In this document: in pieces, positions 22,402 through 34,325 of the stretch
How the letters are laid out: every line of letters begins with the position of its first letter
How positions within the stretch are numbered: position 1 is the first letter of the stretch
Assembly: GCF_043290135.1 (NCBI RefSeq)
Contig: NC_134710.1
Location: 285,627,276-285,691,275, forward strand
DNA: 64,000 nucleotides
Direction of reading: 5' to 3'
Source: Rhipicephalus microplus
Lineage: Eukaryota; Arthropoda; Arachnida; Ixodida; Ixodidae
Translations under genes and position numbers: made by a program
The notes under the pieces: model-generated
What the model was told of the DNA's origin: nothing
The model's input: the letters and a program-made list of their open reading frames with translations, nothing else
Databases searched by the model: none

Positions 22402-23156
22402 AATGAGTGTGACACTGTATAACAAGGGGAGTAAGAACAGATGGATACAAACGATAGGGAGGTTAGTCGATGAATAGACCAGATTATTTTTAAGGCGATA
22501 GAAATAGAGGTGAACTACAATAAACCAGCAAGGCCATAACCCTGAAACTAAGTGTGATTTTGAGCATAGGATAATTAATAAATTCTCTGTCACTTTTCTT
22601 ATTTCTATCAATTTCAAGAATAAAGAATATCAGAGAAAGGTCGATAATACAATGAGAGAAAGGGTGCGAGATCAACCAGATTTGTACAATACATTTCGCT
22701 ACCCTACACTAAGGGGAGAGGACGAAGAGAAATGAAATTGTGAAGGAAAGCGGAGAGAGTAGTGGTGGTGTGAAAGAAAAATTGCCAGATCTCGTGTTAT
22801 GTTATGCAAAGCATGCGGATGGAAGGCGAATGCGTTTTTTTTTACTGAGCAGAGGTTTTAAAGGGGTGCTAAATACATGTACCAATCCACACACACACGC
22901 GCGCGTTAAACAGCCACCTACGTTTCAAATTAGCAGTTGTTTACAGTTGCGTAACGATGCTACCAGCAACATGGATATTAGCAATACTAGAAACGGGAAG
23001 ATGATATGATGCACTGGTGTTGGCGCTGGTGCGCGCGAGGATGGTTGCCCTCAGCACTTATACACAAATAAACTTGAGCGGATGGCACCTAACTGCAAAT
23101 TACTCGAAATGATGGCACTATCGTAGGAGAACAGTGGCGATCAAAAGTTTGGAGAC
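22398..23156. other. Unassigned DNA
   Basis: No exon or repeat match. A short ACACACACGCGCGCG run is at about 22889-22905. Confidence 0.4.
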
Positions 23157-24473
23157 CACGGGAGCGCGTGGCCAACAGCACGACGGCGCCTTCTCACGGC
23201 TACCAAAGAAGCTTGAAAGCACTCACGGTGCAAGCGCATTCTTTCCTACAGGCCAGCCTGCGCATACCGGAACGCCTTAGAAGTCGCGAAGTGTCACGTT
23301 TGCATGTCCCGCGGAAGCACCGAGCGATAATACCGCGACAAAAGTATCTAACACGTAGGGGCAGCGCTCGCTGCACGCCACTTCTTTGCCTTCGTTCCAG
23401 ACGTTCCACGGCGGCGAAACACGCGTGCTTCGCCAAGAGACAGAACCGCTTGGTAACCTTATCACATGCGTAGATTAAAAAAAAATGACGCAACGTGTGG
23501 GTTACCACCGCCACGGAGCGTCTAGAACGAAGGCGCGAAAGCTGCACACAACGAGGACGGTCCTACAAGTTAGATATTTCTCTCGCGATATTATCGCTAG
23601 GTTCTTACGCGACGTACGCAAAATTGACACCTTGTGATTTTAGAGACGATAGTTTTTCGTTGGGACCTCCGACGCAAAAATGTTTGGACTGTGTGTCTGT
23701 CTGTACGTTTGTCTGTTTGTCCACCATCAACGATATCCTAAACAGCGCCAAAAGATGCTCCAAACGGCCAAACCCATCCGAAGTGCCCACCAATATTGCT
23801 CAAGGTTTATCGTTCATACTTGTGCGATTGCCAAATAAAAACTACTTATTACGCATATCTGACGCACCATACCAACACGTCAATATTTCCTATGTTTGTA
23901 TTTTTACTGGAAAAGGCATACATAAGTAATTCTAAGGACCATAGCACTTATCATGCTGCACTGACGATGCAACGCTTGCACGAAAAGGCATGCGTTTTCA
24001 ACGTTTTGCTAAGATGAAATGGTGGCGGCATCTACCCGTCGCCTTGTGCTCCACACCTTATCGCCTTCGAGGCGAGTGCGCACGCCGTGCGCTTTGTTTT
24101 CCAAGATAACTGCCAGGTAGCGCTCATGTTTCACGGGTGACGTGACATGATGCGCTCGTTCGCCTCCGCTGCACGCTCGAGGCACTCTAACGCAGCGCCT
24201 CCAGAATACCATTAACCAATTTTCTTGCGCAGAACATCAAATAAAGGTTTTGTTCACTCTCTCCAGACATGACTATCGTCTTTCAACGGCATTTGCAGTG
24301 TAACATGCAGATACGGGGCCATTTTTTTTCTCCTGTTCCGGGGTGCACGCAGTTGAAGGGAGCGAAAGTGCAGGTCAGCAGGTAAGAAAGGATTCGCTTG
24401 CGCAGTGCGCGCTCTCGAGCTTCTCCTGTCGCTGTGAGAACGCGCCGCATGTTGTTAGCCACACGCTCCCGTG
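23157..24473. mobile_element. ~1.3-kb element with ~100-bp terminal inverted repeats
   Basis: The left end (23157-23260, starting ccacgggagcg.gtggc) is the reverse complement, with divergence, of the right end (24370-24473, ending gccacacgctcccgtg). Inside the left half, 23275-23415 is the inverted copy of 23505-23645, giving a second nested inverted repeat around a ~90-bp spacer. The remaining core, 23640-24325, recurs at 49262-49945. It carries AATAAA-containing sequence but no transposase-like ORF. Probably a non-autonomous DNA transposon; family not recognised. Confidence 0.65.
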
Positions 24474-24494
24474 ATTTATTTTGATTGTGTTGTG

Positions 24495-24551
24495 TTATTA
24501 AATATGTAAGTGGCGATCCAAAATTTTGAATGCCACTTACTTATTTAATAA
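24495..24551. repeat. Perfect-arm hairpin just outside the TIR element
   Basis: 'ttattaaata.gtaagtggc' (24495-24514) pairs with 'gccacttac.tatttaataa' (24532-24551) around a 17-base loop. It may be the remains of a separate MITE. Confidence 0.6.
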
Positions 24552-25009
24552 ATATAAAATTGGATAGCCAATACTGCAACCACAATTTGCGTTACGCGAA
24601 AATCAGGGTCTCTTTGAAAAATGTATCCGTTGCTTGGGAAGGCTCTGTACACGCATTAAAAGACTCTGGTTTCATTTCTGCCTAGACACTGAAATTTCTT
24701 GTTTGTATTCGTTTGGTCAACGCTGCCTGTGGCAGCTTTTTTTTAACGCTGAAGCGTTAAAGTTTCAATGTGTGTTCTCGCTGTTCTTGGGTACATATAA
24801 AATGTCTATCCCCTGTGGCACATACCCACATACCAGTGAGGAATATCCATTCCCGGGTATGTGCCTCTGTTTTTTTTTTTTGGATATTGTTAGACGACGT
24901 GCGAGACGAGATTGCGACATTATTCATGTTATGACCAGCGCTTCGTATTCGCCAAACCATCTTACCCTCGCGTACTAATTTTGGTGTACCCAAGTTAAGG
25001 GGGTGATCA
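24552..25009. other. Unassigned DNA
   Basis: Nothing recognised; overlapping ORFs on both strands lack domains. Confidence 0.4.
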
Positions 25010-25091
25010 CGAGAGCACCCAGGCGTAAGCGGCTATCTAGCTAGCTAGCTATCTATCTATCTATCTATCTATCTAGCTAGCTAGCTAGCTG
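25010..25091 (-). repeat. Second microsatellite-flank family, (ATCT/AGCT)n
   Basis: The inverted 16-base flank (25010-25025) also seen at 8317-8332 adjoins a mixed AGCT/ATCT tract (25033-25091). It abuts the GATA tract head-on, so the two complementary microsatellites form one large potential hairpin. Confidence 0.7.
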
Positions 25092-25433
<342 letters not shown>

Positions 25434-25671
25434 TTGGAAGATCCCACGTACCGTGAGAATCGATGATATGCGAAGCCCGAATGAGGACGGTTGATATGTC
25501 ACTTTAAAAGGAGCCAACGTTACGAGAAGGACGTAAATTATGCCGTACATGACTTCCATATCATGATTATCATGTTTGGACGTGACATTTATCTTCGTCG
25601 TCTATTCGCGTCCCATAATACCGAATTCGGTATATGTGAAGCTAGCGAAATGGCCCCGAGCGCATCATAAG

Positions 25672-27793
25672 TATTGATGATGTGTGGTGTTTTATGGCGC
25701 ACGGGCCAATTGATGACCAAAGAGTGCCATTTCAGTAGACTTGAGATGTGAACATTGTAATGGTATGTGGCTGTATGTGCGTCTAAAATTTGTCACCCTA
25801 AATGCGGCTATTACATATAAGCATTAAAATTATGAGTGTGTCATGAAATGTGTGTAGCAAAAATGAGTGCCAAATGGTTGTCATAATAAAAACCTTGAGA
25901 CATGGTATGAGTACTGATACCTTGTGAACCACCCTTCTGTTGAAGGGCCGCGAGACAAGTGTTTTTTGTGATGTACTTCCCGCCGCAGTGACCTCCGGTC
26001 AGAGACCGGTCCTCGGATTGCCAGGGTAAATCACGAGAAAACAATGAACAACTTTTAAAAGGGCAAGAAGTCAATCATGTTTGAAAGGCGGATCCCTACC
26101 GATGAACATCGCAGGATGGAAGAGGCATGTGCTCTCGGTAGGGTAATGGGAAGTGCTTTTTTTCTCATAGGATCTAATGCACTGCACTGATTGAGAATAC
26201 GGAGAACAGTAAGAGTTTCAACACATTTGTCAAACATGAGTGGGTCACCACTGGACAATAAGAGTGTGCAGTGTATATTTGTCTTATAATCTTACCTGGT
26301 GATTGTTACTTCTGTGTGACGTGACTCCGATACTGGGGGTCATTTTCCAAGATTTCGTTTCATGACATGTAGCTTGTTTTGTGTTTGTGTGTCCCACGTT
26401 CCCTGCCAATAAGTCCTCAGCTTTTGCTTTAGGAGGATTTTATTTCTAGAGCAGATACAGCTATGAATGTTTGGGCAGCTTTTTCGCAGACGGCTGCAGC
26501 CATCTGATCCGCCAACACGTTGTCTTTATTCTCGCGGTGCCCCGGCACCCATGCATATACGCTATGCTGTTTACACGCATAAAGTGTGCACATCAGTGCG
26601 TAAAGTGAGACGATTTCAAGGTTTTTGTGCGGTTTAAACGTTTTCAAAGCTTTGATGATTGATATGTGAGATTTAACGTCCCACAACCACCATATGATTA
26701 TGAGAGATGCCGTAGTGGAGGTCTCCGGAAATTTTGACCACCTGGAGTTCTGTAACGTGCACCCAATTTAAGCACGCGGGCCTACAGCATTTTCGTCTCC
26801 ATGGAAAATGCAGCCGCTGCAGCCGAGATTCGATCTCGTCACCTGCGCGTCAGCATTCAAGTACCTTAGCCACTAGACCACCACGGTGGGTGTTTTCAAA
26901 GTTTTTACAACGCTTAAGGAGTCTGTATAGGTAAGAGCGTGGGGTAAGATCACTTCTATAGTGTTGTTAACCGCCGCCAGGATTGCATACGCCTCCTGTG
27001 AAAAAATGCTTGAGTTCGGGTGGAGGGCCTCAATATTCTAAAAGGACGGACTGAATGTTGCATACGATACAGCAGCGTGAGACTTCGACACATCTGTGTA
27101 GAATTCGGGGCACTTATATTTGTTTTGGAATTCCAGGAAGTCCATACAGATATGTTATATGGGCGCGTTTTGAAACCTCCTCGAAGAATATATCACAGTC
27201 TATCGCTGCCACTGCCACGGCGGCAGATGTACAGCGGGTTACATCACCCATTGTTCTATCAGTGAGACTTCAATTTTTTCGGCCAGACGTCGCACACGTA
27301 TTTAGTATGGTGCTCTCAATCCAGGACAATTATGAAATGGCTGAGAACTTTGACAAGCCATTTACAATACGGTATGGGGGATGTTAATCGTTTGCGTTCT
27401 CTTTGCAAAATTATACGAATGAAGTGTAGCATCTCTGCAAAGAAAGGGACCGGTCATTTGATTCGGCGTAAAGGCTTTCAACAGGACTTGTCCGAAAAGC
27501 ACCCGTGGGAAGTCGAATGCCTCGATGGTGGACCGGGTCCAGAATACTCAATGTGGTCGGTGTCGCAGACTGGTAAACGATTGCCCCACAGTCTAAGCAT
27601 ATGAGTATGAGACTTTTGTAGAAATTTATTAAACATTTGGCATGACTTCCCTATGATGTACGCGACAAAACTTTCAGAATATTCGTATTTTCAGGCACAT
27701 ATATTTAGGTATTTTATTTGTTGGACAAAGAACAATTTCACGTCTAGAATTACACCAAAAAACTTATGTTCTGTTTTTACGTGCAGCAGCTGG
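25672..27793 (-). pseudogene. 5'-truncated degenerate LINE with RT end, RNase H and C-terminal region
   Basis: Minus strand, frame by frame. The end of the reverse transcriptase region shows KFFGVILD and IKYL (about 27765-27690), then YKSLILICLDCGAIVYQSA, PVHHRGIRL and SPVESLYAES (about 27630-27440). RNase H follows with its acidic residues: YTDVSK (Asp 27094-27096), QEAYAILAAV (Glu 26993-26995), YTDSLS (Asp 26921-26923) and NVLADQM (Asp 26507-26509). A WVPGH motif and a C-terminal region (YW..TWDTQT..KLHV, about 26400-26330) come next, then a 3' end near 25690 with a (CATCAT) tail. A TAG at 27040-27038 and several frameshifts make it dead. RNase H after RT places it with the I-type LINEs. 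A Ruka interrupts RNase H. Possible 5-bp target duplication CATAA. Confidence 0.88.
26654..26891 (-). mobile_element. Ruka SINE inside LINE RNase H domain
   Basis: A 238-bp reverse-oriented Ruka flanked by gttttcaaagcttt (26640-26653) and gttttcaaagtttt (26892-26905), a 14-bp target duplication with one mismatch. It separates the RNase H core motif YTDSLSVVKTLKT from its continuation (ALKTFKPHKN). The (GATT) end is at 26654-26664, and the B-box region around 26825-26840 is mutated. Confidence 0.93.
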
Positions 27794-28731
27794 CATAACT
27801 GTGGCATGTAGTCATGTGGTTACATGACACGCTTGTCGTGATTATCATGTTCGGACGTGTCATTTACCTTCGTCATCCGTGCGTGTCACGTAATACCGAA
27901 TTTCGTATATGTGAAGCTAACGAAACGGCCGCGAGCGTATCATCAGCGTGGCATTCAGTTCTGTTGTTACATAACACGCATCTCATGATTATCATGTTTG
28001 CACCAGTCCCTTAATTTCATCCCCCATTACAGTGCCGTAATACCGAATGTGATTTGTGTGAAGCTAGTGAAATGGCCGCGAGTGCAACATGAGTGTGACA
28101 TGTAGTCATGTTGTTACATGACACGTATGTCACGATTATCATGTTTGGACGTGTCATTTACCTAGTCGTCCGTTCGCGTCACGTAATACCAAATTTGGTG
28201 TATGTGAAGCTAGCGAAATGACCGCGAGTGGATCATGAGCGTGGCATGTAGTCATATTGTTACATTAAACTCAGCTCATGATAATCATATTTGCATCAGT
28301 CGCATACCTTCGTCGTCCATTCATGTCACGTAATACCAAAATTGGTATATGTGAAGCTCATGAAACGGCCGCGAGCGCATCATGAGTGTGGCATGTAGTC
28401 ATGACATGCATGTCATGACTCCTGATTGCCACGTTTGGGTGTGTCCCTTGTGATCGTCATGCAGTCATGTCATACCATACCGGTTTTGCAACATGTCATG
28501 CAAACGAAACCATCGCAAGAGCCGCAAGACCATGAAATAGAAATCATGACATACATGTCATGATTTTTGTGTTAAGACTACTCACTTATGCTTCTCTCAC
28601 AGTCATTGTATCTCATACCAATTTGGTATCGATACTATTGCTGAAACGGCCGGGGAGATAAATGTCGCAGGCACCTAGATAGATAGATACGCTCAAGGTC
28701 ACCGAAGTTTGCAAAGAAATACTTCGCATTC

Positions 28732-29149
28732 AGAAACAAACAAGAAGGCGTCGTGTCCGAGTACCATAGCTCAATTAACAGGCCACTGCCACGCCAGACA
28801 GTGCACAATTTGAACAAAAGGGGCATAAAATAAGCAAATTCACTTGTATACAATGCAGGTGCCGAAGGAACACGTTATCACTCCCCAAATCAAGGCTTTT
28901 ATTGTCTATACTTCAACGTAGTAGGACGTCCACATCAAACGGCCTGAAACGAAAAAAGAGAGCGTGTCAGCGGCCCGGGTCTGTCGTTCACTTCTTCAGT
29001 GCAGCATTCGTGTAAGGAAACAAGTCACAGATTTGCCGCAAAGGCGATGCAATGAACGCAACAGCAACAAATTTGAAGGTCACGTACAGAATGGCAAGCA
29101 AATCGAGACATGCCCCGCGTTTCCCACACACGAACAACGCATGAAACGT
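28732..29149. other. Unassigned DNA
   Basis: No feature recognised beyond the end of the composite element. Confidence 0.4.
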
Positions 29150-29400
29150 ACTCACAGGTTCAGATTAACGCGAATAAGCGTCTCAATTGTTACTTTGCTG
29201 TGTCTGAAAAGCACACTCTTTTCGCAAACGGAGACTATGCAACAATTGCAGTGACCTTTGTGCACCCGGTAACTACAACAGAATCGTTCCGGTGAAATCC
29301 GAAGGTCAGCCAAGACGTACGATCTTCCCCACCACGAGATAAGGACACGTGATCGAGCATCCACTCCCTCCTCTCCGCGGGGCAAAGCACGCGTTAAGTG
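29150..29400 (+). repeat. Dispersed repeat module shared with 13740-13970
   Basis: 'caggttcagatt.a.gcgaataagcg', 'gcagtgacctttgtgcaccc' and 'ccagccaagacgtacgat' match the minus strand of 13970-13740 along some 230 bp. ORFs in both copies are shadows of this shared sequence. Unlike 13400-13970, no tRNA-like part follows; the next sequence is different and CpG-rich. Confidence 0.7.
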
Positions 29401-30240
29401 CCAACTACTGGCACGCGTACGCTCGCGTCTACGCGTCAAAAGCGTCAAATGCGCCTCTCGGCGTCGGCGTCGGAGGGGCATACGCGAGGAGGCGCGAGGG
29501 ATCAAGCCGGGCTTGATATTTTTGCACGCGTACGCTACGTCACCACGCGTACAGCGGCGCCAACCAACCAGGGGCCGCGTGCCAACCAACCAGAGGCCGC
29601 GATGCCTCGGAACGTTATGCCTAATGGCCGCCGCTTCGAAGGCACAGCCGATTGCTAGATGCAAGCACGGAAACTACTCCAAACGTTCCTGAATAACCGC
29701 TTCGCAATCTAGAACGACAACGACATGACGAACGACTGCGAGTGCTGCCAGCGTGACGCGGTTTCGTGCCAAGTTCGAGCGACGCCGACAAATCCAGCGA
29801 ATGCCGGCTGGCTATGCTAGCGCCGGTCCCGAGTGCGATCGTCGGCCGAGCGAAAGGAGCATGTCGGTCTTCTTGTGCTTTGATCTGTGACTTTCTGTGC
29901 TAAAAACGAGTGTAAACAGACTTCGGAAATTTGAAGGTTTGAGCGTGAGCCCTCGCCTACCGCGGAGGCAATTCAGAGCGGTGTCATCTGCATCCAGCGC
30001 AGGCCTCTACCGTCTAGTTCGTATGAACCAGCACATGCGAGGAACCTCGGCTGAAAAAACTCTGCGGAAGTTTCCGTCGCAACATAGACACCATATACGA
30101 CGCCCGAAACATCGCGTAGTTCCTACGGATGAGTTTTTATCTGCACTGTGTTTGTTTTCAACATCGGTATTCATCATCGCTGAAAGCGAACCTCACACTA
30201 GCCAACACATTTTGGTGATTTGAAAATGTAAGAAGTGTAT
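29401..30240. other. CpG-rich stretch, no recognised gene
   Basis: 29401-29850 is visibly rich in CG dinucleotides and has a short direct repeat (ccaaccaaccag.ggccgcg, twice, about 29560-29600). A bit of 29395-29455 is found inverted at 33788-33856. ORFs up to 170 codons occur but have no domains. It could be a gene start or another GC-rich repeat. Confidence 0.35.
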
Positions 30241-31049
30241 TCCCGGATTGTACGACGCTGAAACATTCGTTGGCTTCGGTACAAATCGTTTTCGTGTGTT
30301 GCCAAGTTAATAACAAGCGTGCGCTGGCTGGTAGCAGTGTGAGGTGACTTCGTGTCGGGTACCACCAACGCTGAAACATTCAGCTGTCAGCGGTCTCATT
30401 TCCATTCACGTACAAGACAGAAACTCGAGCGTGCGTTGCTGTGGTGATCGAAAAAAAAAGTTGCATGATTAAGTGCTGCTAGTATTGCCTGCTATTTCAC
30501 TTCTCGCTTGTTCTGCTTCTCTGCCACGCTCAGTAGCCCATACGTTGTTTGGAGGCATTCTAACACAAACATTCCTAATTTATAGTTCATTCCGATACTC
30601 ATAGCTATAGGCATACAATGGCGCTTCTCCGTGGTTTTACAGTTCACTATAATATAACGCGCGTTTTGTTTACAGCTGGACAGATAACTGAAAACCTTGT
30701 GAGAAGCACCCGATTTGAAATCAGCTGCACGATGACACGATAGTCGGTAAAGAAGATCGTCACATGTATGCAAAGAATGAATTAATGTGCACTAGTATGG
30801 TACTGCACTGTATATAGTAGAAATGCAAAAAGTACCTCATGTGACTTATGAGACCTTTCAGAACTGTGCATGTATTTATCTGTTCCTCCAAACTGTGATG
30901 AGCTGAAGAAATTATTCGATGGTTTCTAACAATGAATATTTTTATGTGTTTCCAAGGGGTGTTTCATTTGTTTTCAGTTTTTTAACATATGCATTAACTT
31001 GGAATATATATATGCATGCACTTAAGCATATCCAGTATAGCTCTGTTAA
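30241..31049. other. Unassigned DNA
   Basis: AT-rich sequence leading into the satellite array; nothing recognised. Confidence 0.4.
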
Positions 31050-33160
31050 AAAACTAGCCAAAACTTCTGTAGGGTGCTCTGGTGCAATCCTATGATCAGT
31101 ATCTGTCCCATCCAAAATTTTGGGCATGCTTTATTACATTATAGGGTACTTTGACAATTGACATGTGAAAGCCACAGTGCTTCGCTGTAATTTCAAAACC
31201 AATGTCTGTCTCATCAAGAAGTGTCAGATGTATTTTTTAGATGTTGAAGGATATTTAAACTACCAGCAAAGTGCTGAAGCCTTCCACACAGCACCGATCC
31301 GCAATCACCATCCAGCTTAGAAGTCATTTGTAGTGCTCTCTAACACGTTCAAATAAAGTTATCAAACACTATATTGATCTACTTGGTTTGATTCCTAATG
31401 CCAGTGTGTCTGACTTTATGAAGGCACTTGTATTATAATAATGTTCTATTTCTCTGATTTCTTACCAAGTGCACTCAAGGGTAGTGATATCTGTTTACCT
31501 TGACACACTTATTGTGATATTACTGTTTAATTCCTTTCATTTTGTATATATGTACGCCACTTTTGCAGTACCCTCACAATGGGCTGCCTTATTTGAAAAT
31601 AAATAAATATACAATCCGAAAGTGTTCCACACTGTGCTTGGTTCCAATCTGATCACTAATATCTGTTGCATCATGATGTGTTGGGTGTGTTTTATTGCAT
31701 TGGAGAACATTTTGGCTGCCTTCCATGAAGGGTTCAGTTCCAGTATTATGACCAATATCTGTGACTTCATGAAGAGTTAGGCGCAGTTTGTCATTTTAGA
31801 GAGTACATTAACTACAGACAACGTCCAGAAGTCTTTCATACAGGGTTCAGTTGCAGTCTTATGGCCAAAATCTGTCTTATCATGAAAGTTTCAAGTACAG
31901 TTAGTTGCATTAGAGCATATTTTGACTACAAAAATGCCCAGAGGCATTCTACGTAGTGCTTGGTTCCATTCTTATGACCAGTATCCGTTGTATCATTAAG
32001 AGCCAGATGCGGTTTCTTGCATTAGATGATATTTCCAATACGCTTATCATTCAAAAGCCCTCAACACAGGGCACATTTACAGCCTCATGACCTAAATTCG
32101 TCACATCATGAAGAGTAGGGTGTGGGTTGTTGCATTGGAGAACATTTAGGCTGCAGACAGCGTCCAGAAGTCTTCCATACAGGAATCAGTTCCAATATTA
32201 TGACCGATATCTGTGACTTCATGAACACTTGGGTGTCGTTTGTCGTTTTAGAGAATACTTTGACTAAAGACAACGTCCAGAAGTCTTCCATACAGGGTTC
32301 AGTTCCAATATTATGACCGACATCTGTGACTTTGTAAACAGTTGGGTGTCGTTTGTCGTTTTATAGAATACTTTGACTAAAGACAACGTCCAGAAGTCTT
32401 GCATTAAGGTTTCAGTTCTAATATTAAGACCGATATCTGTGACTTCATGAACAGTTGGGTGTCGTCTGTCGTTTTAGAGAATACTTTGACTAAAAACAAC
32501 GTCAAGAAGTCTTGCATTGAGGTTTCAGTTCTAATATCATGACCGATACTTGTGACTTCATGAACAGTTGGGTGTCGTCTGTCGTTTTAGAGAATACTTT
32601 GACTAAAGGCAACGTCCAGAAGTCTTGCATTAAGGTTTCAGTTCTAATATTATGACCGATATCTGTGACTTCATGAACAGGCGGGTGTCGTCTGTCGTTT
32701 TAGAGAATACTTTGAGTAAAGACAACGTCCGGAGGTATTCCATACCGGGTTCAGTTCCAATATTATTACCGATATCTGCGACTTCACGAACAGTTGGGAG
32801 TCGTTTGTCGTTTTGGAGAATACTTTGAGTAAAGACAACGTCCAGAAGTCTTCCATGCAAGATTCATTTGCAATATTATGACCAATATCTGTCACATCAT
32901 GATGTGTCAGGAACAGTTAGTTGCATTAGAGCACATTTCGACTATGGAAAACATCCGAAGGCATTCTACGCAGTATTTGGTTCCTATCTTATGACCAACA
33001 TCTGTTGTATCAATATGAACCAGGTGTGCTTTGTTGCATTAGAGGATATTTTGAACACACACATCAACCGAAAGGCTGCTACTCTGGCCTCAATTTTAGT
33101 CTTATGACTGACTTGAATCTGTCAGATCATGAAGTTTCAGGCGTAACTATTAAGTTGAGT
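31050..33160. repeat. 113-bp tandem satellite array
   Basis: The landmark 'tgtcg' preceding 'tttta.agaatactttga' occurs at 32241, 32354, 32467, 32580, 32693 and 32806, exactly 113 bp apart. More diverged monomers, with 'ttgcatta.ag' instead, extend outwards at about 31788, 31904, 32014, 32128, 32918, 33031 and 33146, and scattered relics reach back to about 31060. Each monomer includes 'tatgaccgatatctgtgac' and 'acgtccagaag'. The period is not a multiple of three, so the minus-strand ORFs are not a coding repeat. The central six monomers are the most alike. Confidence 0.92.
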
Positions 33161-33853
33161 GCTATGAAATAGGATGTGTAAATATACTGAAGGTACCAGC
33201 ATATTCAAGATATTGTTAATAAATTCGGTAGTGCAGGTATAGAAACGCGGTGGTTTGTAAACCTGATCAGGAGGGCAGCCGCCGCCTCATTCACCGAAGA
33301 GAGGAGGGGGGGGGGGGAGCTTAATGTCAACTCCATATATTAACATAATAGGGAGGGGGCGCTAAGTCAGCCCCTACATGGAGGGGGGTACTGCGACAAC
33401 ATTTTGCCCCCTCCCTTCCTAAGGAGAACTCTGCACACGCCTATGATAGACGTACAGTATGCTAGACGCGAATTTTCATTCGCGGTAGCAGCGCACGCAC
33501 CGATGTTGATTTCTGGTGCATACCGCTGTAGTTGCTTTGGGCACTGGAATGTCAATTACTTCTAAAATAGTCTAAACTGTGGTGGGTGAAGCGCTATCAA
33601 TTTTTTAACGTGGTCTCATATCCTCTAAAACATATGAACCCGCTCTGGTTAGGAAAGTGCCACTCTGTGCTGAACTTGGACAGTTCTAAGCCAAAAGGTC
33701 AAGCAACATTGTGCATCGGCCTTGGACGCGTGGGCGTAAACGCGGTTGACGCGTGCCAGTGGTTGCGCGCCCTTTTCCTCCACAGGCGCGACTAGACGCT
33801 TTTGACTCGTAGGCGCGTGCATACGCGTGCCAGTGGTTGGTACTTTAGAGATG
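33161..33853. other. Mixed sequence with a G-rich island
   Basis: Contains a G-run at 33308-33318 and G/C-rich blocks to 33420 that resemble the GC-rich interior of the element at 42459-42725. 33788-33853 is an inverted relative of 29395-29455. Confidence 0.4.

Positions 33854-34325
<472 letters not shown>

Larger units (their letters stand above)
25434..28731 (+). mobile_element. Composite satellite/microsatellite element, copy B, split by a LINE
   Basis: It starts with the conserved head (25434 on: 'ttgga', 'cccacgta', 'gaatcgatgatatgcgaagc') that copy C also has at 46597. The first ~146-bp monomer is interrupted at 25672-27793 by a LINE. Further monomers follow, with 'gtgaagct' landmarks near 27906, 28056, 28202 and 28347 (150, 146 and 145 apart). 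Then come subterminal palindromes, only about 3 GATA units (28676-28689) and the tail ending 'aaatacttcgcatt' near 28730. This is the clearest full-length layout once the LINE is removed. Confidence 0.8.

Noticed and set aside
31537..32895. Repeated minus-strand protein (MKSQISVIILEL...) as a repeat-domain gene
   Set aside because: The 113-bp period shifts frame in each monomer, so similar peptides arise in different frames.
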